Assembly: GCA_041166085.1 (NCBI GenBank)
Contig: JBEEFP010000083.1
Location: 1-64,000, forward strand
Direction: 5' to 3'
DNA length: 64,000 bases
Origin: JBEEFP01 sp041166085
GTDB lineage: Bacteria; Actinomycetota; Acidimicrobiia; Acidimicrobiales; JAFATL01
Both the position numbers and the translations under genes were made by a program. The notes under the pieces were generated by a model. The model was not told the DNA's origin and made no database searches. It saw nothing but the letters and a program-made list of their open reading frames with translations. Position 1 is the first letter of the stretch. Each line of letters starts with the position of its first letter. This document shows positions 43,054 through 51,121 of this stretch, piece by piece.

Positions 43054-44155
43054 AGGACGACACGGCGGACTCGACGATGCGGCCCAGGGCGAGGAGGCGC
43101 TCTTCGCTGTTGTGGGGGCCGATCAGCTGCACGCTGGCTGGGAGCCGGCCGCCGGTCGGGACGGGCAGGGCGAGCGAGGGGACGCCCGCCGCGTTCACCG
43201 GCAGGGCCAGATCCGCCATCGACAGGTCGGGGCCCGCGTCGATGCGGGGCGGGAACATCTTGAGGGTGGGCGCGGCGATGGCTTCGACGCGTTCGAAGGC
43301 CGCCGCAAGTTCGATCCGCCACGCGCGCATGCGGTCGTGCATCTCGGCCACCGCTTCGGGCGTGAAGCCCTCACCCAGCCCGATGACGAAGCGCACGTCC
43401 TCACCGACACCCTCGCTCCCGAGCAGGTGCTTGTCGTTGGCCCACGCCTCGGCGAGGAGCACCGTGCCGGCCGCTTCCCGCGACCCGTCCCATCCGGGCA
43501 GCTCGATGGGGATCACGTCGATGTCGGCCGCGGCGAGGGCGCGGTCGACGGCCTCGTCGATGGCGGGGTCGACGTCGGGGACGCGCAGCCTGCCCACCAC
43601 CCGCGGGGCGGTGTCGGCGACGGTGAAGCCAGGCTCGAGCAGCTCCATGCCGAGGACGAGGCCGGCCACGTCGCGGGCCATGGGTCCGATGGTGTCCAGC
43701 GACTCCGACAGCAGCCACACCCCGTCGAGGGGGATGCGGCCCCACGTCGTCTTGAGCCCAGCCGTCCCACAACAGGCGGAGGGGGTGCGGACGGATCCGC
43801 CCGTGTCGCTGCCGTAGGCGACGTCGGCCTCGCCCGTGGCCACCGCCACTGCCGAACCGCTCGACGACCCGCCAGGGACCAGGTCCGGATCGAGCGGGTT
43901 CACGGGTGTGCCGAACCACGGGTTCACCCCCGTTGTGCCCATGGCCAGCTCGTGCAGGTTGGTCTTGCCGACGATGCGGGCGCCGGCGGCCCGGGCCCCG
44001 GCGAGGAGCGGAGCGTCGGCCTTGGCCGGCTCGGCGCTGTCGGCGACGGCCTTGCACGCCGCTGTCGTCGGCACCCCCTCCATGTCGATGAGGTCCTTCA
44101 CCGCCAGTCGAGGACCGCTCCCGGACGTGTCGAAGCGCTCGATGAAAGTCGCCAT
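43052..44155 (-). CDS. amidase-signature hydrolase
   Basis: The Ser-cisSer-Lys triad of the amidase family is visible: Lys in LAVKDLID, cis-Ser in PGGSSSGSAVAVA and nucleophile Ser in GSDTGGSVRTPSACCG. At 367 residues it is shorter than typical GatA or fatty-acid amidases (about 450). The C-terminus has NAAGVPSLALPVP and PASVQLIGP. It would hydrolyse a carboxamide. There is no gatB or gatC nearby and the sequence is short, so it is not the tRNA amidotransferase subunit. It is divergent from an acyl-CoA dehydrogenase gene. Confidence 0.87.
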   Translation of the reverse strand: MATFIERFDTSGSGPRLAVKDLIDMEGVPTTAACKAVADSAEPAKADAPLLAGARAAGARIVGKTNLHELAMGTTGVNPWFGTPVNPLDPDLVPGGSSSGSAVAVATGEADVAYGSDTGGSVRTPSACCGTAGLKTTWGRIPLDGVWLLSESLDTIGPMARDVAGLVLGMELLEPGFTVADTAPRVVGRLRVPDVDPAIDEAVDRALAAADIDVIPIELPGWDGSREAAGTVLLAEAWANDKHLLGSEGVGEDVRFVIGLGEGFTPEAVAEMHDRMRAWRIELAAAFERVEAIAAPTLKMFPPRIDAGPDLSMADLALPVNAAGVPSLALPVPTGGRLPASVQLIGPHNSEERLLALGRIVESAVSS

Positions 44156-44184
44156 GGGCGCGCACCGTAGGTCACCATGGCGAC

Positions 44185-45396
44185 ATGTACGAGTGGAGCG
44201 ATGAGCACCTGATGGTCCGCGACGCCGTCCGCAGCTTCATCGAGGCGGAGATCAAGCCCAACCTCGAGGAGCTGGAGCACGGCGACACCCCGCCGTACGA
44301 CGTGTTACGAAAGCTGTACAAGACCTTCGGCCTCGACGCCATGGCGGCCGACGGCTTCGACCGTCAGATCGCGGCGGAGGAGGCGGGCGAACCCCGGCAG
44401 CGGGGTGGCGGCATGGGCGGCGGCAACGCGGCCATGGCCATGATCCCGATCATCGAGCTGTGCCGGTACTGCCCGGGGATGGTGACGGCGATGGGCGTGA
44501 GCGTGGGGCTGACCTCGGCCGCGATCATGTCCAAGGGCACGACCGCGCAGAAGAAGCGGTGGGCACGCGACCTCCTCACGCTCGAGAAGGTCGGCTCGTG
44601 GGCCATCACCGAGCCTGATTCGGGTTCCGACGCCTTCGGGTCGATGAAGTCGACGGCCCGACGTGACGGCGACGAGTACCTCCTCAACGGTTCGAAGACC
44701 TTCATCACCAACGGGCCGTACGCCGACACCATCGTGTTCATCTGCAAGCTCGACGAGGGCAACGACCCCAAGGACCGCAAGATCCTCAACTTCGTGCTCG
44801 ACACCGGCATGCCCGGGCTCGAGCAGTCCAAGCCGCTGCGGAAGATGGGCATGCACAGCTCGCCGACGGGGCAGCTCTTCCTGTCGGACGTGCGCGTCGG
44901 CAAGGACCGGCTGCTCGGTGAGACCGAGGACATCGTGGGCGGCGGTCGCGAGGGCGCCAAGGAGACGTTCTCCATGGAGCGCACCGGCGTGGCAGCAATG
45001 GCCCTCGGCATCGTCGAGCAGTGCCTCGAGCTGTCGATCGACTACGCCAAGAACCGCGTGCAGTTCGGCAAGCCCATCGGCGAGTTCCAGCTCATCCAGC
45101 TCAAGCTGGCCAAGATGGAAGTGGCTCGACTCAACATCCAGAACCTCGTCTTCCGGCAGATGGAGATGGCGGGCGCCGGCAAGGGGATGAACCTGGCCGA
45201 GGCGTCGGCATCGAAGCTGTACTCGGCCCAGGCGTGCATGGAGGTCGCCCTCGAAGCCGTGCAGCTCTTCGGTGGCAACGGCTACATGGCCGAATACCAG
45301 GTCGAGCAGCTGGCCCGCGACGCCAAGGTCCTGCAGATCTACGCGGGCACCGACGAGATCCAGGTCAGTCAGATCGCCCGTAGCCTGCTGGCGTGA
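44185..45396 (+). CDS. acyl-CoA dehydrogenase
   Basis: This 403-residue ACAD has WAITEPDSGSDAFGSMKSTA, YLLNGSKTFITNGPYADT, KMGMHSSPTGQLFLSDVRV, RTGVAAMALGIVEQCLELS, QFGKPIGEFQLIQLKLAKM, LFGGNGYMAEYQVEQLARD and YAGTDEIQ. The YAGTDEIQ segment has Gly where medium-chain enzymes carry the catalytic Glu (YEGT), so the base is probably elsewhere, as in the long-chain/isovaleryl groups. A Gly-rich insertion (RQRGGGMGGGNAAM) near residue 75 is unusual. It overlaps the sulfotransferase-like gene by 4 bp. Confidence 0.9.
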   Translation: MYEWSDEHLMVRDAVRSFIEAEIKPNLEELEHGDTPPYDVLRKLYKTFGLDAMAADGFDRQIAAEEAGEPRQRGGGMGGGNAAMAMIPIIELCRYCPGMVTAMGVSVGLTSAAIMSKGTTAQKKRWARDLLTLEKVGSWAITEPDSGSDAFGSMKSTARRDGDEYLLNGSKTFITNGPYADTIVFICKLDEGNDPKDRKILNFVLDTGMPGLEQSKPLRKMGMHSSPTGQLFLSDVRVGKDRLLGETEDIVGGGREGAKETFSMERTGVAAMALGIVEQCLELSIDYAKNRVQFGKPIGEFQLIQLKLAKMEVARLNIQNLVFRQMEMAGAGKGMNLAEASASKLYSAQACMEVALEAVQLFGGNGYMAEYQVEQLARDAKVLQIYAGTDEIQVSQIARSLLA

Positions 45397-46010
45397 CGCT
45401 TCGGATCATCGGCGCGGGTGTCGGGCGCACCGGTACCAACTCACTCCAGGTCGCGCTGCAGCAGCTGCTCGGCGGGTCCTGCTACCACATGGTCGAGGTG
45501 TTCGGGCACCCCGATCACGTGCCGATGTGGCGGGCCGCAGTGGACGGCACCATGCCCGACTGGGACGCGCTCTTCGAGGGATACGTGGCCGAGGTCGACT
45601 GGCCGGCGTCGGCGTTCTGGCGCCAGCTCAGCGAGCACTACCCCGATGCGCCCGTCCTGCTCTCGACGCGCGACAGCGCCGAGCAGTGGTGGCACAGCGC
45701 GGACCGCACCATCTTCGAGATCTTCAAGATGGAGAACCCGCCGATGCCGCCCGAGTGGTTCGACATGGTGTCGACCCTCTTCCGCACCACCTTCGCCGAC
45801 CCGCTCGACAAGGACGCGTGCATGGCCGCCTACGAGCGGCACAACGCCGAGGTACGCGCCACCATCGGTGCCGACCGTCTCATCGACTGGAAGCCCCGGG
45901 ACGGCTGGGCGCCCATCTGTGAGCGCCTCGGTGTCGATGTCCCCGAGGAGCCTTTCCCCATCACCAACACCACGCCGGAGTTCCGCCAGATGCTCGGCCT
46001 CGACGCCTGA
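45393..46010 (+). CDS. sulfotransferase-like P-loop protein
   Basis: The opening IIGAGVGRTGTNSLQVALQQL is the 5'-phosphosulfate loop of the sulfotransferase family, followed by APVLLSTRDSAEQWWHS, where the 3'-phosphate-binding Arg and Ser lie. The C-terminal ERLGVDVPEEPFPITNT fits too. At 205 residues it matches the short sulfotransferase-family proteins seen in actinobacteria and some eukaryotes. The donor would be PAPS; the acceptor is unknown. The GTG start is coupled to the acyl-CoA dehydrogenase stop. Confidence 0.78.
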   Translation: MTLRIIGAGVGRTGTNSLQVALQQLLGGSCYHMVEVFGHPDHVPMWRAAVDGTMPDWDALFEGYVAEVDWPASAFWRQLSEHYPDAPVLLSTRDSAEQWWHSADRTIFEIFKMENPPMPPEWFDMVSTLFRTTFADPLDKDACMAAYERHNAEVRATIGADRLIDWKPRDGWAPICERLGVDVPEEPFPITNTTPEFRQMLGLDA

Positions 46011-46015
46011 CCCCG

Positions 46016-47035
46016 TCAGGTGGGGGTGGGCTCGCAGGTCTCGAGGACGCGTAGGAAGTTGAGGCCGAGGATGCCCTCGACGTCGGGCTCGGTGAAGCCG
46101 GCGGCGAGGAGGGCATGGGTGACGAGGGGGAGATCGGTCTCGCCGCGGTAGCCGGCCATCAGACCGGGCACGCCGTTCATGTCGGTCCCGATGCAGAGGT
46201 GTTGCGGGCCGACGAGGTCGGCGACGTACTGAGCGTGGCCGACGAGGTCGCCCAGGTCCCGCACGCCCTTGCCGCGGTGGTTGTAGGGCCAGAGCCCGAC
46301 CACGCCGCCGGTGCCGGCGATCGCCCGCAGCTCGTCGTCGGACAGGAAACGCGGGAAGTCCTGGCGGGCCCGGGCGCCGGAGTGGGTGGCGGCCACCGGT
46401 GCTGTCGTCCGCTCGACCACGTCGAGGACGGTGCGGTGGTCGGCGTGGGCGAGGTCGATCACCATGCCGACCTCGTTCATGCGGTCGACGACGCGTCCGC
46501 CGAACGGGCTGAGGCCCTCCCCGACCTTGCGGCGAACGGGCAGCCGTCCGGCCACGTACTGCTGCCACGGCAGACACGTGGTGCCGATCTGGTTGTCGGC
46601 CAGGTGGACGATCGTCACCACCCGCACGCCGCGCTGGGCCCAGGCATCGAGGCGATCGACGTCGTGCCCGATGGCGTCGGCACCCTCGACGCCGAGGACG
46701 CCGGCCGGCCCGCGTCCCTGCTGGGCGCGCACTTCGGCCGCGGTGCGCACGGTGCGGCCACCCGCCCGCTCGATCTGCAGCGTGATGACCTCGAGCTGGC
46801 TGTCGACCGCCGTCCACGGGTGGTTGCGATGCCAGCGGGTCACGACGGGGTCGCCCACCGCCTTGGCAACCACCGCGTCGACGCCGGCCTGCCCCAGCAC
46901 GCTGAAGGGCTCGTCGGCCGGCATCGTCGTGCGGTTGACGAAGCGGTAGAGCGATCGGGCCGGTTGCGGGATGAACCCGATGCCGTGGGCGTGGGTGTCG
47001 ACCACCAACGCGCGGGAGTGAAGGTCGGCGTTCAC
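46016..47035 (-). CDS. peptidase M19 (membrane/renal dipeptidase family)
   Basis: The protein has the M19 zinc-dipeptidase features: VVDTHAHGIGF at the N-terminus, GVLGVEGADAIG, RGVRVVTIVHLADNQIG, the metal-bridging MNEVGMVIDLAHADHRT, VAATHSGARA, GTDMNG and ILGLNFLRVLE at the end. The usual DGHND start is changed to DTHAHG, so metal binding may differ. It may cleave dipeptides or other amide-like substrates. The GTG start overlaps the stop of the DUF983 gene by 4 bp, so it is the last gene of the nitroreductase operon. Confidence 0.85.
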   Translation of the reverse strand: MNADLHSRALVVDTHAHGIGFIPQPARSLYRFVNRTTMPADEPFSVLGQAGVDAVVAKAVGDPVVTRWHRNHPWTAVDSQLEVITLQIERAGGRTVRTAAEVRAQQGRGPAGVLGVEGADAIGHDVDRLDAWAQRGVRVVTIVHLADNQIGTTCLPWQQYVAGRLPVRRKVGEGLSPFGGRVVDRMNEVGMVIDLAHADHRTVLDVVERTTAPVAATHSGARARQDFPRFLSDDELRAIAGTGGVVGLWPYNHRGKGVRDLGDLVGHAQYVADLVGPQHLCIGTDMNGVPGLMAGYRGETDLPLVTHALLAAGFTEPDVEGILGLNFLRVLETCEPTPT

Positions 47036-47361
47036 CAGTCCAAGCAGTCGGGGTGCATGATCATGTCGCACGCCGTCCAGATCGTCTTGGAGAACGGATA
47101 GAAGACGAACGGGGTGGCGATGACGACGGCGAGCCCGATGACGATGAGCTTGCCGACGGGTGGGTCGGGGAGGGTCGCGATGACTCCGATCGCGATGAAG
47201 GCGACCGCGACCAGCTGGCTCACGCCGATGTTGATCACGTAGGCGCCGAGGAAGAACCCCTCCTCGCGCTCGAACGTGTAGTTGCACCGCGGGCATCGGT
47301 CCACCATGCGGAACCAGCCCTTGAACAACTTGCCGCTTCCGCACCGCGGGCAGCGCTTCAC
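47032..47361 (-). CDS. DUF983 zinc-ribbon membrane protein
   Basis: The protein opens VKRCPRCGSGKLFKGWFRMVDRCPRCNYTFEREEGFFLGAY, the DUF983 signature with two CPxC knuckles, followed by two hydrophobic helices (VSQLVAVAFIAIGVIATL, LIVIGLAVVIATPFVFYPF). The start is uncertain: GTG 47361 and TTG 47364 are the only close candidates near the start of homology, and no strong ribosome site is seen. DUF983 proteins are small and often located near cytochrome oxidase genes; no such gene is in view here. It sits 46 bp after the nitroreductase gene. Confidence 0.75.
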   Translation of the reverse strand: MKRCPRCGSGKLFKGWFRMVDRCPRCNYTFEREEGFFLGAYVINIGVSQLVAVAFIAIGVIATLPDPPVGKLIVIGLAVVIATPFVFYPFSKTIWTACDMIMHPDCLDW

Positions 47362-47407
47362 CAACCCGCGGACCAGCAGCTTGAACGGCCCTGGGCGCGG
47401 GTGGGCT

Positions 47408-48106
47408 TCAGCCGGCAGCGGATGCCTCCCGCCAGGGCTGGTTGCCGAAGCGATCGAGGTGCGTGACCTCGCCGACCGGCTTGCGCGTCGTGGGCCCGTA
47501 CCTGCCACGCGGCCACCCCAATGGCACGACGCAGCACGGGTGGACGGACATGGGCAGACCCATCGCCCGCCTCGCGACGGTGGTGCTCCACAGCGGCAGG
47601 GTGATGAGCGACGCACCGAGGCCCATCGCACGCGCCGCCAGCAGCAGGTTTTGCACACTCGGATAGATGGAGCCGTAGTACGACGACACGGCCAACGGGG
47701 GCATCGGGACGAGTGGCACCCTGCTGCCGCGGAGGCAGGCGACGACCAGCACGGGCAGCTCGGTGAAGTGCTCGACCTGCCACTCGACAGCGCGCAGCAC
47801 CTTCAGCATGTTCTCGTCGCCCTTGACCATGCGGCGCCCCACGCCCCCGTAGATCGACCACGCCCTTCGGTACTGCGCGCCGAGTGTCTCCTTGACCTGC
47901 TGGTCGCGGACGACGATCCACTCCCAGTTCTGCCCGTTGCTGCCCGTGGGCGCCTTGAGCGCCAGCTCGATGCACCGCAGCACGACGTCGTCGTCGACCG
48001 GATCGGGGAGCAGCCGGCGCACGGCCCGCTGCGTCTCCATCGCTTCTCGGAGGGCCATGTCCAAGCCGGGCCCGACGTCGACCAGGCCCCGTTCCGTGAT
48101 GGTCAT
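47408..48106 (-). CDS. nitroreductase-family FMN oxidoreductase
   Basis: The 232-residue protein has MALREAMETQRAVRRLLPDPVDDDVV (the FMN-phosphate Arg region) and LALKAPTGSNGQNWEWIVV, then LLLAARAMGLGASLITLPL, all typical of the nitroreductase fold. It would use NAD(P)H to reduce a nitro, quinone or similar group. The ATG at 48106 is chosen; the frame is open through the intergenic region. It is the first gene of a three-gene unit and is divergent from a TetR gene across the operator at 48135-48164. Confidence 0.83.
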   Translation of the reverse strand: MTITERGLVDVGPGLDMALREAMETQRAVRRLLPDPVDDDVVLRCIELALKAPTGSNGQNWEWIVVRDQQVKETLGAQYRRAWSIYGGVGRRMVKGDENMLKVLRAVEWQVEHFTELPVLVVACLRGSRVPLVPMPPLAVSSYYGSIYPSVQNLLLAARAMGLGASLITLPLWSTTVARRAMGLPMSVHPCCVVPLGWPRGRYGPTTRKPVGEVTHLDRFGNQPWREASAAG

Positions 48107-48134
48107 GGCGTCGACCCTACCCACCCCTTGACGT

Positions 48135-48164
48135 GTTACCGCTAGTAACGTTACTGTGGGTAAC
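48135..48164. promoter_or_regulatory. double TetR-type operator GTTAC-N5-GTAAC
   Basis: Two 15-bp inverted repeats, GTTAC-CGCTA-GTAAC and GTTAC-TGTGG-GTAAC, abut without a gap and end exactly before the TetR ATG at 48165. A TTGACG hexamer (48128-48133) lies just upstream, so the operator covers the promoter and the start of a probably leaderless mRNA. Confidence 0.8.
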
Positions 48165-48863
48165 ATGCCGACCGACGAGAACCGTGACGCGCTCCGCGAG
48201 GCGCGAGAGGCCCGCCGGGCCCAACGGGTGGAGCGCCACGCCCGCCGCCACACCCGCCACGACCACACCGACCGGGACACCCGGCGCCTCGAGCGCCGTC
48301 AGGGCCTGCTCGACGCGGCCGTCGAGGTCATCCGCCGCGACGGCCCCAACGTCTCGATGGAGGCCATCGCCGCCGCCGCCGGCGTGAGCAAGCCCATCGT
48401 CTATCGCCACTTCGGCGACCGGTCCGGGCTGGTGGCCGCCCTTGCCAACCGCTTCAGCGACGACCTCATGGGCGCGTTGCAGGCGTCTCTCCAGCGCGAC
48501 GCCGAACCGCGGGACCTCCTGGTCGGCACCATCGACGCCTTCCTTGCTTTCGTCGAGAAGGAACCGAACCTCTACCGCTTCGTCGTCCAGCACGACGACG
48601 GTGGGGCCGAGGAGATGGCGGGCTTCGTCCGTCAGGTCGCGCAACAGGTCGCCATCGTGCTCGGTGAGCGGCTGCGCCAGATCGGCCACGACTCAGGCGC
48701 CGCCGAGCCCTGGGCCTACGGGCTCGTCGGCATGGTGCACTTCGCCGGCGACTGGTGGATCGAGCGCGGGGCCATGCCCCGGGCCCGTCTGGTCGAGTAC
48801 CTCACCGCCTTGGTCTGGGACGGCCTGGCCGCACTCGACAACGGCCAGGAAGCGAGCGCGTGA
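48165..48863 (+). CDS. TetR-family regulator
   Basis: After an unusually long, basic N-terminal extension (about 45 residues, REAREARRAQRVERHARRHTR...) comes a TetR HTH: GLLDAAVEVIRRDGPNVSMEAIAAAAGVSKPIVYRHFGDRSGLV. The ligand domain is helical with LYRFVVQHDD and GMVHFAGDWWIERG. I chose the ATG at 48165 because it directly follows the operator; the in-frame GTG at 48156 lies inside it. It very probably represses itself and the divergent nitroreductase operon. The His/Arg-rich extension may add DNA contacts. Its stop overlaps the start of the next membrane-protein gene. Confidence 0.87.
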   Translation: MPTDENRDALREAREARRAQRVERHARRHTRHDHTDRDTRRLERRQGLLDAAVEVIRRDGPNVSMEAIAAAAGVSKPIVYRHFGDRSGLVAALANRFSDDLMGALQASLQRDAEPRDLLVGTIDAFLAFVEKEPNLYRFVVQHDDGGAEEMAGFVRQVAQQVAIVLGERLRQIGHDSGAAEPWAYGLVGMVHFAGDWWIERGAMPRARLVEYLTALVWDGLAALDNGQEASA

Positions 48864-50689
48864 TGATCGCCACGGCCGCAGGGGTCGCCACGAAAGGCGC
48901 TGACAGTTGGGTGCCGATGCTCGTCATGGTCGGCGCCTTCCTCGCCATCGTTGCCGGACTCACCATCAGGGGCCGATCCGACGCGACAGCGTGGTGGGCC
49001 CGGCTGGTTCTGCGACCTGCGGACAGCCTGCAGCGCCTCACCGGGATCCCGGGGTGGGCGGCTGTCACCGTCGGCATCGGGCTGTACGGCCTGCTCATCG
49101 CGGGCGCCGGCTTCTACAGCGACGTCTCCTGGCACATCGCCCTCGGTCGCGACAAGGAGCTGTTCACCCCGCCGCACACCGAGATCGTCCTCGGTTTGAC
49201 GTTGATCTTCCTCGCTGCCGTCGCGGGCGTGGCGGTCGCGTCGCTCTCGAAGGCCGATGTCGGGTTGCGCTGGCGCGGATTGCGCGTGCCGTGGTCCACC
49301 ATTCCGCTCGGCCTGCTCGGCGCGTCGGCCGTGATGGGCTTCCCCCTCGACGACCTCTGGCACGCGCGCTACGGCATCGACGTCACGATGTGGAGCCCGA
49401 CCCACATGCTGATGATCCTCGGGGCGTCGTTCAGCGGGCTGGCGTCGTGGCTGGTGCTGGCGGAGGCCGGTGTGTCACCGCGTCGCACGGGCTGGGCGCG
49501 CGGCGTGCACGTGGTGGCGGCGTGGCTGACGCTGCAGGGTCTCGTCGCCTCCCAGGGCGAGTTCTCCTTCGGCGTGCCCCAGTTCCAGCAGCTCTACCTG
49601 CCGGTGTTGATCTGCCTGGCCGCGGGGTTCGCTCTTGTCGCCAGCCGACTCGTGCTGGGCCCGTGGTGGACGCTCGGCATCGTCGTCGTCAACGTCGTGC
49701 TGCAGCAGACGCGACTGCTCAACCCTTCCAGTGACGGCTTGGTGCAGACGCGCGCCGGCGGCATCTACGTCGTGTCCGCCCTCGTCGTCGAGGGCATCGC
49801 CCTGCTGTGGGGCACGCAGCACCGGCTCCGCTTCGCGATGCTGTCGGGCCTCGGCGTGGGCACCATCGGCCTGGCGGGGGAGTGGTGGTGGAACCAGCAC
49901 GCGTACCAGCCGTGGCACGCCAGCCTCCTGCCCGACGCGCTGATCCTCGGTGTGATCGTGGCGGTGGGCTCGGCCGTCCTCGGTGTGGCGTTCGGCAGCT
50001 CGGTTGCACGCGAGCCGAGCCACGGCATTCCCCGCGCCGCCCTCGTGGTCGCCGGCGTGGCCGTGCTGGCCGCGTTGGCCTGGCCCTTCCCCCGCGGTGT
50101 CGGCCGGGTGGACGCCGACCTCGCCGTCCGCCCCGTCGCGGGCGGCAAGGCCGAAGTGACCGTGCGGCTCGACCCGCCTGGCGCGGCCGACGATGCTCGC
50201 TGGTTCCAGGCGAGCGCCTGGCAGGGCGGGAGCCTGGTGCTGGCCGAGATGAAGAAGACCGGTCCTGGCACCTATCGCGCCGACAGGCCCGTCCCTGTGA
50301 CGGGTCGCTTCAAGACGCTCGTGCGTCTGCACCGCGGCTCCGAGCTCATGGCCGTTCCCGTGCGTCTGCCCGCCGACCCCGAGATCGGCAAGGCCGAGAT
50401 CCCGGCCGTGGACCGCCACGTGCGGTTCGTGAACGAGCGTCAGTACCTGCTGCGCGAGACGCACGGTGGGGCCGCGTGGTTCGCCGTCGTCATCGACGGA
50501 CTGCTCGTGCTCGTCGCCATCGCATGGGTCACCGCTTTCGCCGTCGCCAGCCAGCGCATCCGCCCGCGCCGCGCGTCACATGACCCTGACGGTGCCCTTC
50601 ATGCTGGGGTGGATGTCGCAGTGGTAGGCGTAGGTGCCGGTCGTGTCGAAGGTGTGGCCGAAGCTCCCGCTGGGGTTGAGCGTCGCTGA
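48863..50689 (+). CDS. polytopic membrane protein with extracellular beta domain (608 aa)
   Basis: About twelve hydrophobic helices fill residues 10-410 (for example LVMVGAFLAIVAGLTI, VLGLTLIFLAAVAGVAVA, LYLPVLICLAAGFALVAS). A beta-rich domain of about 110 residues follows (AEVTVRLDPPGAADDARWFQ, TYRADRPVPVTGRFKTLVRLHRG), then one more helix (WFAVVIDGLLVLVAIAWVTAF) and a basic end. The beta domain looks like the YtkA/CopC-type folds next to copper proteins, but this is weak. The final 38 residues overlap a convergent cupredoxin gene by 114 bp on the antisense strand. It starts at the A of TGATG at the TetR stop. Confidence 0.7.
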   Translation: MIATAAGVATKGADSWVPMLVMVGAFLAIVAGLTIRGRSDATAWWARLVLRPADSLQRLTGIPGWAAVTVGIGLYGLLIAGAGFYSDVSWHIALGRDKELFTPPHTEIVLGLTLIFLAAVAGVAVASLSKADVGLRWRGLRVPWSTIPLGLLGASAVMGFPLDDLWHARYGIDVTMWSPTHMLMILGASFSGLASWLVLAEAGVSPRRTGWARGVHVVAAWLTLQGLVASQGEFSFGVPQFQQLYLPVLICLAAGFALVASRLVLGPWWTLGIVVVNVVLQQTRLLNPSSDGLVQTRAGGIYVVSALVVEGIALLWGTQHRLRFAMLSGLGVGTIGLAGEWWWNQHAYQPWHASLLPDALILGVIVAVGSAVLGVAFGSSVAREPSHGIPRAALVVAGVAVLAALAWPFPRGVGRVDADLAVRPVAGGKAEVTVRLDPPGAADDARWFQASAWQGGSLVLAEMKKTGPGTYRADRPVPVTGRFKTLVRLHRGSELMAVPVRLPADPEIGKAEIPAVDRHVRFVNERQYLLRETHGGAAWFAVVIDGLLVLVAIAWVTAFAVASQRIRPRRASHDPDGALHAGVDVAVVGVGAGRVEGVAEAPAGVERR

Positions 50690-51121
50690 GAACGAGCCGT
50701 CGTCGGCCGTCCAGGTGTGGGTGTGCATCCCCTTGTTGGTGGCGGTGACCTTGGCGCCCCTGGCGACGGTGAGGACAGCCGGGCTGAACGAGTAGTCCGC
50801 GACGGTGATGGCCCCCGCCGCGGCCGCAGGTGGGGACGTGGCCGGCGGCGACGTCGTGGGCGCCTTGGTCGCCGGCGGCGCCGCGGCGGCGGCGCGGGGG
50901 GCCGCGGTGGGCCGGGTGGTGGCGGGCCGGCCGGTGGTGACGGGCGACGCTGCCGCCGTGGTCGTGGTCACGTCGGCCGCGGCCGCCACCGTCGTCTCCG
51001 TGGTGGACGTCGTCGCCTTCACCGCCGCCGCCACCTTGCCCTTGTCACCGCTGCTCGAGCTGCACGCGCCCAGCAGGACGACCAGCGCGAGCGCGGCGAT
51101 CCAGCGCCCGCTAGTAGCCAT
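50576..51121 (-). CDS. cupredoxin lipoprotein 1
   Basis: A lipoprotein signal is clear: RWIAALALVVLLGAC with the lipid Cys at position 20, then a long Thr/Ala/Pro-rich linker (about residues 45-115) and a plastocyanin-like domain. The type 1 copper ligands are visible as His in MHTHTW and the C-terminal cluster YHCDIHPSM (Cys, His, Met). It would carry electrons or bind copper at the outer face of the membrane. It overlaps the second cupredoxin gene upstream by 11 bp. Confidence 0.87.
   Translation of the reverse strand: MATSGRWIAALALVVLLGACSSSSGDKGKVAAAVKATTSTTETTVAAAADVTTTTAAASPVTTGRPATTRPTAAPRAAAAAPPATKAPTTSPPATSPPAAAAGAITVADYSFSPAVLTVARGAKVTATNKGMHTHTWTADDGSFSATLNPSGSFGHTFDTTGTYAYHCDIHPSMKGTVRVM

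Noticed and set aside
46006..46020. CCTGAC-ccc-GTCAGG palindrome between the sulfotransferase-like and peptidase M19 genes
   Set aside because: The stem has only six pairs and is made from the two opposing stop regions; it is too weak to call a terminator or operator.
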